A DNA stretch of 42,409 nucleotides from JANPCX01 sp046049865 (GCA_046049865.1 JBJOQO010000020.1:1-42409); one strand, 5' to 3'; shown: positions 7,482-15,980, counted from the stretch's first letter. A program made the numbers and translations. Notes: generated from the letters alone by a model not told the origin.

Positions 7482-8420
7482 TCAAACCTCGGCCAAGGCC
7501 TTGCGCATTTTTTTCATCGCGGCCACCTCAATTTGGCGAATACGTTCTGCGCTGACGCCGTATTCGTCCGCGAGGTCGTGCAAGGTCATGCCGCCCGAGC
7601 TGTCGTCGTTGACCTTGAGCCAACGCTCCTCCACGATACGGCGGCTGCGCTCATCCAGGCTCCTCAACGCTTGGGCAATGCCGTCGCCTGCCAACCAGTC
7701 GCGGCGATGGGCCTCCATCACCCGGGTGGGTTCGGTGCTGTCGTCGGCCAAGTAGGCAATCGGAGCAAAACTCTCTTCGCTGTCGTCGGATAACGGCTCC
7801 AAGGCGACATCGCCACCGGACAGGCGGGTTTCCATTTCCAGCACGTCTTCACGTTTGACGTTGAGTTTTTTCGCCATGGCATCCACTTCACCTTGACTCA
7901 AGGTGCTGCGGTGGGTTTGTCCTTCGATCGCGTCCTCTTTGAGGCTTTGTTTCATGGAGCGCAGGTTAAAGAACAGCTTGCGCTGGGCTTTGGTGGTGGC
8001 CACCTTGACCATGCGCCAGTTCTTCAAGATGTACTCGTGAATCTCCGCTTTGATCCAGTGCATGGCGTAGCTGACCAAACGCACGCCTTGGTTGGGGTCA
8101 AACCGCTTCACGGCTTTCATCAGGCCCACATTGCCTTCTTGAATCAGGTCGCCGTGGGGCAGGCCGTAACCCAGGTACTGGCGAGCGATGGAGACCACCA
8201 GGCGCAGGTGTGACAACACCAGTTGTCCTGCGGCCTGCACATCGCCCTGCTCGCGCAAGCGCTGCGCCAGGCTCAACTCTTCTTCGGCGGTGAGCATGGG
8301 CAGGCGATTGGCGGCCGAGATATAGGCCTCCAAGTTGCCCAGCGAGGGCACCATGGCCCAGGGATCGCGCAGCGCCAGGGATGTGCGGGGAGCAGCTAAG
8401 GTCATTGAATCAGAGGTCAT
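7482..8420 (-). CDS. rpoH: RNA polymerase sigma-32 (heat-shock sigma factor)
   Basis: The 312-aa protein has region 2 (LPHGDLIQEGNVGLMKAVKRFDP, then VRLVSYAMHWIKAEIHEYILKNW), directly followed by the RpoH box around QRKLFFNLR, which separates sigma-32 from sigma-70 and sigma-28, and region 4 (SRRIVEERWL, then LHDLADEYGVSAERIRQIEVAAMKKMR). It directs transcription of chaperone and protease genes. GAAGGG lies upstream of the ATG. A CIRCE palindrome lies 33-59 nt upstream of the start, so HrcA repression is expected. The histidine kinase gene lies upstream on the same strand, separated by 101 nt that are AT-rich. Confidence 0.97.
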   Translation of the reverse strand: MTSDSMTLAAPRTSLALRDPWAMVPSLGNLEAYISAANRLPMLTAEEELSLAQRLREQGDVQAAGQLVLSHLRLVVSIARQYLGYGLPHGDLIQEGNVGLMKAVKRFDPNQGVRLVSYAMHWIKAEIHEYILKNWRMVKVATTKAQRKLFFNLRSMKQSLKEDAIEGQTHRSTLSQGEVDAMAKKLNVKREDVLEMETRLSGGDVALEPLSDDSEESFAPIAYLADDSTEPTRVMEAHRRDWLAGDGIAQALRSLDERSRRIVEERWLKVNDDSSGGMTLHDLADEYGVSAERIRQIEVAAMKKMRKALAEV

Positions 8421-8452
8421 GGAAAACCCTTCTCAGGAACACAAAGTTCATA

Positions 8453-8479
8453 TTAGCACTCTCTGATTGGGAGTGCTGA
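8453..8479. promoter_or_regulatory. CIRCE element (HrcA operator) upstream of rpoH
   Basis: TTAGCACTC (8453-8461), 9 nt, GAGTGCTGA (8471-8479). The CIRCE consensus is TTAGCACTC-N9-GAGTGCTAA, so 17 of 18 conserved bases and the exact spacing are present. On the minus strand it overlaps TAATAT (complement of 8450-8455), a plausible -10 box for rpoH, so bound HrcA would block transcription. Confidence 0.88.
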
Positions 8480-8521
8480 CAAAGGTTCCAGTCAGAATTT
8501 TTATATATATAAAACAATAAC

Positions 8522-11500
8522 TTAGATTATTCCATCACCAAAAACAGTGTCAGTTTCCATGAGGATATCGTCCAGGATAGACAACAAGTCGCTGACGTTC
8601 ACGGGTTTGGTGAGGTAGCGGACAGCGCCCAGTTGCAAGGCCTCTTCCACCTGGGCTTGCAGCGCGTCGGCCGACACGACGACCACAGGAATGCTGGCGG
8701 TGGCGCTTTCGCTGCGCAGGTGGCGCAGCAACTCCATGCCACTGATGTCGGGCAAATGCATGTCCAAGAGGATCACATCGGGCCGCAACGTTCGGATGGC
8801 GGCCAACCCATCCAAGCCGGTCAGCGACACAGAGAGTTCAACTTGCGGTCGCTGGGCCAGGATGCCCCGCATCACCTCCACATTGGTTTCGTTGTCCTCT
8901 ACATAGTGAACCCGCCTGCGGTGGTAGGTGGACAAGGTGGCCACAGGCTCATCCAACTCGCCATGCACGCTGTCGTGTCGCTCCACCTGGGGCAAAGTCA
9001 AGGTGAAGCTGGAACCCCGGCCGGCGGCACTTTGCACACGCAAGCTGCCGCCCATCCACTCGGCGAGTCGCTGGCTGATGACCAGACCAATGCCCGTGCC
9101 TTCGATGCTGGACCGATCGCGCCCTAAGCGGTTGAAAGGCTGGAACAACTCCTTCATTTGTTCGGCAGACAAACCCAGGCCACTGTCGGTCACAGTCAAC
9201 TCGACCATGCCATCGCGCGCGCGGCTGTCCACATGAATGCGTCCGCCTTCCACGTTGTACTTGACGGCATTGGAGAGCAAGTTGGTGAGGATTTGTTTGA
9301 CGCGGGTGGCGTCACCACGCACCCAATTCGCGTCTGCGGCCATGTCGTGCGTGATGGACACAGCACGCCTCCTGGCATCCGCCTCGACCAACGGCAAGGT
9401 TCCCGCCAGCAACTCAAACAAGTCGAGGGTGGTTTCTTGCAGGCGCAAGTTGCCGGACTCAATGCGTGACAAATCCATCACGTCGTTGATCATGTCCAGC
9501 AAATGCCAACCGGCTTTCTGAATTTGCGCCACCCAGCCACGTTGGGAATCGGGCAATGGCTGGCGGTTGTCCAGTTCCAGCAACTGGGCAAAACCCAGCA
9601 TGGCATTGAGCGGCGTGCGCAGTTCGTGGCTCATACGGGACAAGAAAACACTCTTGGCCTGATTGGAAGTTTCCGCCGCTTCACGCGCCCGTTCCGCTTC
9701 AGCCAAACGCAGGTGCTCGGTGATGTCTTCGACCGCCGCCACGACCCGCCGGGGTTGGCCTTGTGCATCACGCAGCAGCGATACCGTCGACTGCACCCAG
9801 AGCAGGCTGCCGTCCTTGCGCACCAACCGTTTGCGCTGGCTGATCACAGGAATGTGTTCCTTGACCAACTGCGTCAATCCGTCTTCATCGGCGGCGACAT
9901 CTTCAGGGTGGGTGTAGTCCTGCACCGACATTTGCATCAACTCGTCTGACGAGTAACCCAGCAAATCGCAGAATCGGGTGTTCACCTGTTTGATCTGTCC
10001 CCGTAGGTTGGTGTACACAACACCCAGCGGCAGGTTGTTCACAATGTTGGTGAGCCGGGTTTCACTCTCTCGAAGTTGCGCTTCGGTCGCCTCGCGCTCT
10101 TTGATTTGCTCCAAGAGCTCGCTCGTGCGAGCCGACACGGCGAGCTGAATACGCCGTGCACGACCCGTGACCGTCAGGAGCAAAGCTCCGAGCATGCCCA
10201 CGGACAAGAGGCCAACGACCGCCAAAGCGCGCGCGCCAAAGTGCTTGCTCTGCGGCAAATCACTGGTATTGGCAAACACGCGCAACTGCAGCCCTTGAAT
10301 CGGCCACTCCAGGGGGAGAGTCGCTTGAAGTGGGGCAGTGTTCGCCTTTTCACAAGCAGCACCGTGAGCAGAGAACTCTGGCATCACAGCAGAACCGCTG
10401 AACACGCAGGCCTCCAACTCGGGGGACATGCGCTTAACCATTTTTTTGAGCAAAGGATCAATACGAAAGCCCCCCACGACCACGCCGCGCAGCGATTGCA
10501 CACGCTCAGCGGCTGTGCTGGGTTCGCCAACGAACACGGGTTGCAAGAACAAAGCAGCGACCTCCGGTCCGGGCGGAAGAGTCGTTTGTATGGACCCAAG
10601 CATGCTCACCGGCACGAGCCACACGGCGGTTTCGCCAGTTAGCAATGCTCGGTTCAAACCATCTCGGGTGAAGGGCAAGGACAACAAATTGAACCCCTCC
10701 GTCCATCCCATGGTCTCGCCGCTGGCAGCTCCAGGCGTTTGTACAAACCGCAGCAGCAAACCCGCATCCCCGGCGGTTGGGCCCGTGCTCGGCAACTCTC
10801 CGGCAGCTGGCTCAGCCCAAGCCAAAGACAACCCTGGCGACTGCCACTTGGCCCATGGTCGTGTGACCTCCTGGTGAGCCAAAGAGGTCAATCCCTGTCC
10901 CGCCGCAGCGTTGAGATGGGTCGCAGCCAATCGGTAGAAAGCCGCTACCGACTGCACCGCCTGCTGGGGCTCTTTCAGGGCCGCATTCAGTTCAGTTTGC
11001 AGCCGTGCAGCGTCGGCGTCGAACTCATATTTCACATGCAATGCGTCGTCACGTACCGCCTCATTGATGCCAACGGCCAGCAGGCTCAGGGCCACCAACA
11101 AACTCAGGCCCACGGGAAGTCGCCTGGGCGCCCAGTCCCCTCTGGGACGGCCGATGAGGGTCAGCAGTATCGGTGTAGCAACCAACACACCGAAGGTGTC
11201 CCCCATCCACCAAGTTAACCAAAACAAAGGCCAGGTGCTGGCGGACATCACACCGGCCACCGACAACGCCACAGCCGCACAAGATGCACTCACCAGGCAG
11301 GCAACAGCTCCGCCGAGAAGAAAAAACAGACCGATGTCCCGGGGCTCAGACAACACCATGGGCTGATGCACCCAGCGCCGCACCGCCCACAAACCGAACC
11401 CTGCCTGCGCGGCGGCACCCAAACCAATGCACACGGGAACCCACCAATGAGTGAGTGTCAGGCCGCGGTCAGAGGTCACGAATGCATTGACCACAATCGC

Positions 11501-11701
11501 CCCCACCGCCACGGCAGGCAGCACCCGCCAGCCAAACACCAAGGCAAACGCCAGCGCGAGACCCGCTGCGGGATAGAGCGGTGCCGCAAATCCGGGGGGA
11601 ACCGTCAAGAAGAGGCCGAGCCATCCACAGGCCACATAGAGCAGGCAAACCACAACGCTGGCCAGCGTCCAATGCAGTGAGGGTGCGGGAGATTGCGACA
11701 T
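8522..11701 (-). CDS. Membrane-bound hybrid histidine kinase (MASE1-CHASE-PAS-HisKA-HATPase-REC)
   Basis: From ATG 11701 the protein has 1059 aa. Residues about 10-220 form a multi-helix MASE1 sensor; about 225-480 is a periplasmic CHASE-like region, closed by a helix near 495-515; a PAS domain lies about 545-665; the dimerisation domain has the phospho-acceptor His in SHELRTPLNAMLGF near 695; the ATPase has NLLSNAVKYN near 810 and GTGIGLVIS near 872; a receiver domain has YVEDNE near 935 and the phospho-accepting Asp in ILLDMHLPD near 978. The signal is unknown. No output regulator is adjacent on the same strand; rpoH lies downstream. An in-frame ATG at 11791 would add 30 poorly conserved-looking residues before MASE1. 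Confidence 0.9.
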   Translation of the reverse strand: MSQSPAPSLHWTLASVVVCLLYVACGWLGLFLTVPPGFAAPLYPAAGLALAFALVFGWRVLPAVAVGAIVVNAFVTSDRGLTLTHWWVPVCIGLGAAAQAGFGLWAVRRWVHQPMVLSEPRDIGLFFLLGGAVACLVSASCAAVALSVAGVMSASTWPLFWLTWWMGDTFGVLVATPILLTLIGRPRGDWAPRRLPVGLSLLVALSLLAVGINEAVRDDALHVKYEFDADAARLQTELNAALKEPQQAVQSVAAFYRLAATHLNAAAGQGLTSLAHQEVTRPWAKWQSPGLSLAWAEPAAGELPSTGPTAGDAGLLLRFVQTPGAASGETMGWTEGFNLLSLPFTRDGLNRALLTGETAVWLVPVSMLGSIQTTLPPGPEVAALFLQPVFVGEPSTAAERVQSLRGVVVGGFRIDPLLKKMVKRMSPELEACVFSGSAVMPEFSAHGAACEKANTAPLQATLPLEWPIQGLQLRVFANTSDLPQSKHFGARALAVVGLLSVGMLGALLLTVTGRARRIQLAVSARTSELLEQIKEREATEAQLRESETRLTNIVNNLPLGVVYTNLRGQIKQVNTRFCDLLGYSSDELMQMSVQDYTHPEDVAADEDGLTQLVKEHIPVISQRKRLVRKDGSLLWVQSTVSLLRDAQGQPRRVVAAVEDITEHLRLAEAERAREAAETSNQAKSVFLSRMSHELRTPLNAMLGFAQLLELDNRQPLPDSQRGWVAQIQKAGWHLLDMINDVMDLSRIESGNLRLQETTLDLFELLAGTLPLVEADARRRAVSITHDMAADANWVRGDATRVKQILTNLLSNAVKYNVEGGRIHVDSRARDGMVELTVTDSGLGLSAEQMKELFQPFNRLGRDRSSIEGTGIGLVISQRLAEWMGGSLRVQSAAGRGSSFTLTLPQVERHDSVHGELDEPVATLSTYHRRRVHYVEDNETNVEVMRGILAQRPQVELSVSLTGLDGLAAIRTLRPDVILLDMHLPDISGMELLRHLRSESATASIPVVVVSADALQAQVEEALQLGAVRYLTKPVNVSDLLSILDDILMETDTVFGDGII

Positions 11702-11967
11702 TGTTGTGGACCAGCGCGTCTGGGCTCGGAAAAACCAAACAAATTGGGACGCGCTCAGGCTATCAGTTTGTCGTCTCGCCGTGGACAACATTTGTATCTT
11801 TTGGGGCGCCCTGGAGGGGTGACTAGGGCCTGTCGGGTTTTGGACGGCCCCGTGCCGAGGAGAGTTCCATTGAATAGCGCTCGATTTCCCGGCTTTTCTG
11901 CGCTATGCGTTGGCATGCCGCGCTTTAACGTTGCTGCCACGACCAACCCGAACCGCCGAGGACCACC
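11702..11967. other. Divergent intergenic region with a repeat copy
   Basis: These 266 bp separate the hybrid kinase from the 119-aa orphan. They contain the 13-mer GACTAGGGCCTGT (11821-11833), shared with the region upstream of ctaB. No sigma-70, sigma-28 or sigma-54 promoter could be identified with confidence. Confidence 0.5.
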
Positions 11968-12327
11968 ATGAGCCACAGCGTGCCGCAAGCATTCAACGTC
12001 AAGACGCAAGCTCCACCGAGCCAGACAACAAACGCCCCCGCCTTCATTGAGGGCGCTGAACAACTCTGGATGTCGCAACTGGCGCAATCTCTCGGTGCGC
12101 AGGGCGAGCAGCTACAAGCCTTTGCAAGTTTGATGCAGGCCAATCAATGGCCTGTAGACATCGGACGCCTTTTCATGGACTCACGTTACGCGTTTGGGCG
12201 ATTTGCTTTGGCACACACCAGCACCGACGAGCCATTGCGCCATCTGGCCTTGGTATTGTTCGAGGGCTACCAGCGGCTCGATAGCAGGCGCAGGAATTTG
12301 TGCGTCGGGCTCCCGGTGCTGCATTGA
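11968..12327 (+). CDS. Uncharacterised 119-aa protein
   Basis: I do not recognise a family. The protein has a polar N-terminus (about 25 residues), then amphipathic helices (AEQLWMSQLAQSLGAQGEQL and EPLRHLALVLFEGYQRLD). No signal peptide or membrane span is seen, so a small cytoplasmic helical protein is likely. A GAGGA sequence about 8 nt upstream of the ATG supports translation. It lies divergent from the hybrid kinase and 50 nt before the metallopeptidase on the same strand. The last residues (RRRNLCVGLPVLH) look less constrained than the rest. Confidence 0.6.
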   Translation: MSHSVPQAFNVKTQAPPSQTTNAPAFIEGAEQLWMSQLAQSLGAQGEQLQAFASLMQANQWPVDIGRLFMDSRYAFGRFALAHTSTDEPLRHLALVLFEGYQRLDSRRRNLCVGLPVLH

Positions 12328-12377
12328 GGCGCAGGCCAGACCTTGTAACATCCTGCTCCTGATTGAGGAGCACGCAC

Positions 12378-13262
12378 ATGAAGTGGGAAGGCAACCGTCA
12401 AAGCGACAACGTTGAAGACGCTAGAAGCAGCGGCGGCGGTCGCCCTGGCGTGCGTTTAGGCGGCGGGCGTGGCATTGGCCTCGGAACCATCGCCATCGCC
12501 TTGGTGGCCAGTTGGGCGTTTGGCATCAACCCCATGACGGTGCTCGGTGTGCTGGGTGGGGGGGGCTTGGGCGGCACGGAAACCGTGCAACAACAACCTG
12601 CCGGGGCACCGCCCACCAACGATACGATGGCCCGGTTTGTTTCTACCGTTTTGGCCGACACCGAAGACGTGTGGCGCGAGCAGTTCCAACGTGCGGGCAA
12701 AACCTACCGCGAACCCAAACTCCGGCTGTTTCGCGGCAGCGAGCCCACGGCTTGCGGACGAGGCGAAGCGGCCATGGGCCCTTTTTACTGCCCAGGAGAT
12801 GAGAAGGTCTACATCGACCTGTCTTTTTACGAGACGATGCGCACCCGCATGGGCGCACCGGGTGATTTTGCACAGGCCTATGTGATTGCCCACGAGGTGG
12901 GGCACCACGTGCAACACTTGATGGGCATCACTGCCAAGGTCGACGCTCGACGGGGCCGCGTGAGCGAAGCAGAACAAAACGCCTTGAGCGTGCGCCTGGA
13001 ATTGCAGGCGGATTGTTTTGCGGGCATTTGGGCGCACCACGCCCAGGCCGCACGGCAAATTCTGGAGCAAGGTGATCTGGAAGAAGCCCTGAACGCGGCA
13101 TCACAAATTGGCGACGACACCTTGCAGCGCCAATCTCAGGGCACGGTGAGACCCGAAACCTTCACCCATGGCAGCAGCGCCCAACGCGTGCGCTGGTTCA
13201 AGGTGGGCTTACAAAGTGGCGACTTGAACCGCTGTCAAACATTTGATGGACGGCCCCTGTAG
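12378..13262 (+). CDS. YpfJ-type neutral zinc metallopeptidase
   Basis: The 294-aa protein begins MKWEGNRQSDNVED, typical of this family, followed by a Gly-rich stretch and one membrane helix (about residues 35-60), then a large domain with the zinc motif HEVGHHVQ (near residue 173) and downstream LELQADCFAGIWAH, which contributes the third ligand. The FYCPGDEKVYIDLSF segment is also characteristic. The protein is probably membrane-anchored with the catalytic domain outside the cytoplasm. The substrate of this family is unknown. GAGGAG lies 8 nt upstream of ATG 12378, which decides the start. Confidence 0.92.
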   Translation: MKWEGNRQSDNVEDARSSGGGRPGVRLGGGRGIGLGTIAIALVASWAFGINPMTVLGVLGGGGLGGTETVQQQPAGAPPTNDTMARFVSTVLADTEDVWREQFQRAGKTYREPKLRLFRGSEPTACGRGEAAMGPFYCPGDEKVYIDLSFYETMRTRMGAPGDFAQAYVIAHEVGHHVQHLMGITAKVDARRGRVSEAEQNALSVRLELQADCFAGIWAHHAQAARQILEQGDLEEALNAASQIGDDTLQRQSQGTVRPETFTHGSSAQRVRWFKVGLQSGDLNRCQTFDGRPL

Positions 13263-13265
13263 GCT

Positions 13266-13541
13266 TCAGTGATCTGATCGAATCAGCACCAGCCAATCGC
13301 AGCGCAAGCGGCGTTGGCGGTGCAAACGGGAACGCAACAGCACATAGGCGCTTGGCAGTGCAATCAGGCCCATGCAGGCCAAGGGCATCCAGGCCGGCCC
13401 CGCCAACAAAGCGGCCGGAATACCCGTCCAACCCAGCAGCCACAGCGTGAGCACAGCCTCCCAAAGTTGCCACTCCACACGCTTGGCTGAACCTTGACGC
13501 AGATGCCAAGATTTGAGACTGTGCAGTTGATTCAAGTTCAT
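13266..13541 (-). CDS. Small inner-membrane protein of unknown function
   Basis: The 91-aa protein starts at ATG 13541, preceded by AGAGGAG at good spacing; this is chosen over an upstream in-frame start at 13568, which lacks one. It has two hydrophobic helices (about residues 26-45 and 48-70) and a strongly basic tail (LLRSRLHRQRRLR), which predicts the tail in the cytoplasm. It converges on the metallopeptidase with 3 nt between stop codons. I do not recognise a family; a role is not proposed. Confidence 0.65.
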   Translation of the reverse strand: MNLNQLHSLKSWHLRQGSAKRVEWQLWEAVLTLWLLGWTGIPAALLAGPAWMPLACMGLIALPSAYVLLRSRLHRQRRLRCDWLVLIRSDH

Positions 13542-13653
13542 GAGCACTCCTCTTGCGATCTCAAACAAGAGGTGAGCCGCAACCTGATTCTGATCAAGTT
13601 GGGGACAGGATCAAAACCGCATCAGCGGGGCATTTCAGGTGCAGTTTGGGTAT

Positions 13654-13670
13654 CGGCCTGCGTGAGGCCG
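13654..13670. terminator. Weak hairpin downstream of flgN
   Basis: CGGCCT and AGGCCG pair around a 5-nt loop about 35 nt after the flgN stop codon. It has no T tract on the flgN strand, so termination is only a possibility. Confidence 0.25.
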
Positions 13671-13704
13671 TTTCGGCGTTGCCGCCGAGCAGCAGCGAAG
13701 AGAC

Positions 13705-14115
13705 TCAAGCCTGGATCATGCCGCCACGCACCGAGCGGGTGGTGGCGCCGTAGGCGGAGTACACGGACGACGCATCGTTGGGGATGAGCACGTCGATGGC
13801 GCGATCCAGGGCGGCGGTCGCACGGGCCAAGGATTCTCTCTGGGCAGCCACCTGGCCACTGGCGCGAGACAAACGGCTGCGCAGGCTAGCGGGAATAGGA
13901 CCGCTGCGCGCGGCTTGGGCAAACTGGTCGACGGCACGGGTCAGAGCAGCTTGTAAGCCTGTGGCGTTTTGGTCGATCGCCACAGCATCGCGCACACGCA
14001 GTGCTTCACCCAATCCCGCCAGGCTGTTTTCCACCTCCACGAGGCTCGCTTCCAGCGCGGGGCTGATGGCGAGCACTGGCGGATTGGCGCTACTGGCAGG
14101 GAAAAAAGGTTTCAT
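13705..14115 (-). CDS. flgN: FlgN-type flagellar export chaperone
   Basis: The 136-aa, helix-rich protein is encoded directly after flgM, the usual place of flgN in betaproteobacteria. The sequence is Ala/Leu/Arg-rich with heptad-like spacing (SLVEVENSLAGLGEALRVRD, then SLRSRLSRASGQVAAQRE) and lacks a signal peptide. FlgN binds the C-terminal ends of FlgK and FlgL, both encoded in this window, and escorts them to the export gate. The call depends mainly on position and composition, because FlgN sequences are poorly conserved. A TTG at 14133 could be an alternative start; neither has a strong ribosome-binding site. Confidence 0.8.
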   Translation of the reverse strand: MKPFFPASSANPPVLAISPALEASLVEVENSLAGLGEALRVRDAVAIDQNATGLQAALTRAVDQFAQAARSGPIPASLRSRLSRASGQVAAQRESLARATAALDRAIDVLIPNDASSVYSAYGATTRSVRGGMIQA

Positions 14116-14139
14116 GACGCTGTACCCGGTCAATCGGTA

Positions 14140-14454
14140 TCAGGAAGACGATTTATTCAACAACTCTTGCGCGTTGGCAATCAGTTTGTCGGCAATGGCT
14201 TCTGGGTTGGGCTTGAAGGTGCCCGACTCGATGGCGGCAGATACCTGGGCCACTTTTTCGGCATTGAAATCGGCATTGGCCGCCGTGGTGCCACCGGTGC
14301 CTTGCAACAACGAAGTGGCGGCGCTGGAGATCGCAACCTGGCTGCTGGCGTCCACAGCGGGGGCCGCACCGGATTTGGTCTCGGCTGTCGCACGTGACGT
14401 TGACAGCGTAGTGGTGGCCAGCGGCTGTGGGCTGTCTGAATTTCCGATCTTCAT
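14140..14454 (-). CDS. flgM: Anti-sigma-28 factor FlgM
   Basis: The 104-aa protein starts MKIGNSD and ends with the conserved sigma-binding region (NAEKVAQVSAAIESGTFKPN, then PEAIADKLIANAQELL). The N-terminal half is Ser/Thr/Ala-rich and disordered in character, as in known FlgM. It holds FliA inactive until the hook is finished and is then exported. TTGGAG precedes ATG 14454. A sigma-28-type promoter lies at 14533-14559, giving the negative feedback loop known for this gene. The gap to flgN is 24 nt. Confidence 0.93.
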   Translation of the reverse strand: MKIGNSDSPQPLATTTLSTSRATAETKSGAAPAVDASSQVAISSAATSLLQGTGGTTAANADFNAEKVAQVSAAIESGTFKPNPEAIADKLIANAQELLNKSSS

Positions 14455-14532
14455 GGCGTTCTCCAAGATGACGGGGTAAAAACATCAACAGTGAGGACTG
14501 TAAAACGATGTGGATCCGTCAACATGAAATGG

Positions 14533-14559
14533 TTATCGGTCGGCTTGCGGTCGACTTGA
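14533..14559 (-). promoter_or_regulatory. Sigma-28 (FliA) type promoter of flgMN
   Basis: On the minus strand: TCAAGTCG, 11 nt, ACCGATAA, against the consensus TAAAGTTT-N11-GCCGATAA. The -10 matches 7 of 8 and the spacer is exact; the -35 matches 5 of 8 and keeps AAGT. It lies about 80 nt upstream of the flgM ATG. Confidence 0.75.
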
Positions 14560-14587
14560 GGCCTATTTTCGTTAAATTTCGGATTTT

Positions 14588-15337
14588 TCATAATGGCAGC
14601 TCTACCAGGCGATCGCCGACGGGCATGCCAGTGAGCGTGCGCCCACCCTCCATCTTGATTCGCGCCGCTTGGCCTTCCAATCCGGCGGTTTGTGCTTCAC
14701 CCTGGCTGGCAACGCGGTAGCCGGGCCCGATGGCCACCACCTTCACCAAATCGCCCGCCGCAAACCACTGCCTGGGTTTGAGGTGGAACTGGCGCAAGCT
14801 TTGGCCAGGTGCGACGGCACGGGTAAGGCTGCGGCCCACCGCCAATGTGCTGTCCAAAATCGCTTCTGAATTGTTTTCGGCCAAATCAACTTCGGCTTGA
14901 CTCAAATCTGACTCTGCCAGCACATGGCCGGCGGGCAGCGTGCTGGCCGCCACCAAAGCGGGCGCCATGACTTTGACGGTGATGGGCAGAAAAACATTCC
15001 ACGGCTTTTCGCCCTGTACACAGCGCAGGCCGATGCGGGTGCGTCCCCACAAAACGCTGCCGGTGGGCACATAGGGTTGAATTTGGTTGCAAGGCGCAAG
15101 GCGCAAACGCGGATCGAGCTGCCCCACTTGTACCTCGACGCGCCGGATGTCTGCGCGGCTGGATTGACGCAAGCCGTCCAGCGCCAACTGACGCACTTGT
15201 TGTTCGATGCCCACGGCGGGTGCAGCGACGATTTGCTGGGCACCGCACAGGCTGCAAAACAAGCTGAGCAGCCATGCGAACAGCGCCCGCGAATACGTCA
15301 GGGCTGAATACAACGCGGAGTGGCGATCCATTTCCAT
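14588..15337 (-). CDS. flgA: Flagellar P-ring assembly chaperone FlgA
   Basis: The protein (249 aa from ATG 15337) has an N-terminal signal peptide (hydrophobic helix about residues 15-32, then AQQ), and an SAF domain in the C-terminal half (TLPAGHVLAESDLSQAEVDL, then GRSLTRAVAPGQSLRQFHL and GDLVKVVAIGPGYRV). FlgA works in the periplasm and helps FlgI form the P ring. Two ATGs 6 nt apart (15337, 15331) are possible starts. The reading frame stays open further upstream to 15436, but that extension would place residues before the signal peptide and is rejected. Confidence 0.93.
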   Translation of the reverse strand: MEMDRHSALYSALTYSRALFAWLLSLFCSLCGAQQIVAAPAVGIEQQVRQLALDGLRQSSRADIRRVEVQVGQLDPRLRLAPCNQIQPYVPTGSVLWGRTRIGLRCVQGEKPWNVFLPITVKVMAPALVAASTLPAGHVLAESDLSQAEVDLAENNSEAILDSTLAVGRSLTRAVAPGQSLRQFHLKPRQWFAAGDLVKVVAIGPGYRVASQGEAQTAGLEGQAARIKMEGGRTLTGMPVGDRLVELPL

Positions 15338-15381
15338 GGATGCAATGTAAGACGGGTGCCGTCGATTCAGTGGGTCGAATT

Positions 15382-15399
15382 GACTGGCCTTTTCCAGTC
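15382..15399. promoter_or_regulatory. Inverted repeat in the flgA/flgB divergent region
   Basis: GACTGG and CCAGTC are separated by 6 nt, about 45 nt upstream of flgA and 140 nt upstream of flgB. It could be an operator or hairpin for the flagellar master regulator, but it matches no consensus I can name. Confidence 0.25.
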
Positions 15400-15483
15400 T
15401 ATTCACGGCAATCCCGCAGGCCAAGCGTTCGCACAATCAGTCCAGGCCTCGGTCTTGCCGCTCACAACAGCACCTACCTTTGG

Positions 15484-15510
15484 GTATCGGCAGTGAGAGA
15501 CAGAACTGAA
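15484..15510 (-). promoter_or_regulatory. Possible sigma-28 promoter for flgA
   Basis: On the minus strand: TTCAGTTC, 11 nt, GCCGATAC. The -10 matches the FliA consensus at 7 of 8 and the -35 at 5 of 8, with the exact spacer. It lies about 150 nt upstream of the flgA start, inside the region shared with flgB. Confidence 0.45.
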
Positions 15511-15538
15511 GGGCCCACGGATTCAACAGGGAGCTGTC

Positions 15539-15943
15539 ATGCTCAATCGACTCACCGACTCGCTGAACTTTCACGGCCAGGCCCTCACGTTACGGGCCGA
15601 GCGCCAAAAGCTGATCGCCAGCAACATTGCCAATGGCGATACCCCGGGCTACCAAGCGCGAGACATCGACTTCGCCAGTGCGTTGAGAGAAGCCACAGGT
15701 GCCAGCGCCGCCGTGCCAGCCATGGCACGCAGCAGTGGCGCGCACCTTGGTGGAAACACCAGCGCTACGAGCGAGCCTCGTTTGATGTATGCCACCAGCA
15801 GCCAAACCAATCTGGATGGCAACACGGTCGACATGGACAGAGAACGCGCCAGTTTTGTGGACAACGCCGTGAAGTACGAAGCCACGCTGCGTTTTATCAA
15901 CGGCAATGTGCGGACCATGTTGGATGCGATCAAGGGGCAATGA
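15539..15943 (+). CDS. flgB: Flagellar proximal rod protein FlgB
   Basis: The 134-aa protein shows the rod-protein signature near the N-terminus (LRAERQKLIASNIANGDTPG) and a C-terminal helix (FVDNAVKYEATLRFINGNVR). Both ends form the coiled-coil D0 domain that packs in the rod. It is exported by the flagellar type III system without a cleaved signal. AGGGAG precedes the ATG. It is the first gene of the flgB-flgL run. Confidence 0.95.
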   Translation: MLNRLTDSLNFHGQALTLRAERQKLIASNIANGDTPGYQARDIDFASALREATGASAAVPAMARSSGAHLGGNTSATSEPRLMYATSSQTNLDGNTVDMDRERASFVDNAVKYEATLRFINGNVRTMLDAIKGQ

Positions 15944-15980
15944 GCATGCTGTGCTTTTCTGAATCAGCGGAGGTTTTGTC

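Noticed and set aside
11905..11930. TTGGCATGCCGCGCTTT, similar to a sigma-54 promoter
   Set aside because: The GG and GC elements are 10 nt apart instead of 12, so sigma-54 would not be expected to bind.
13650..13676. Second TTTGGGTATCGGC, giving a GCCGATAC -10-like box on the minus strand
   Set aside because: The position 11 nt upstream gives CCGAAACG, which does not match the sigma-28 -35 box, so no promoter is claimed for the small membrane protein.
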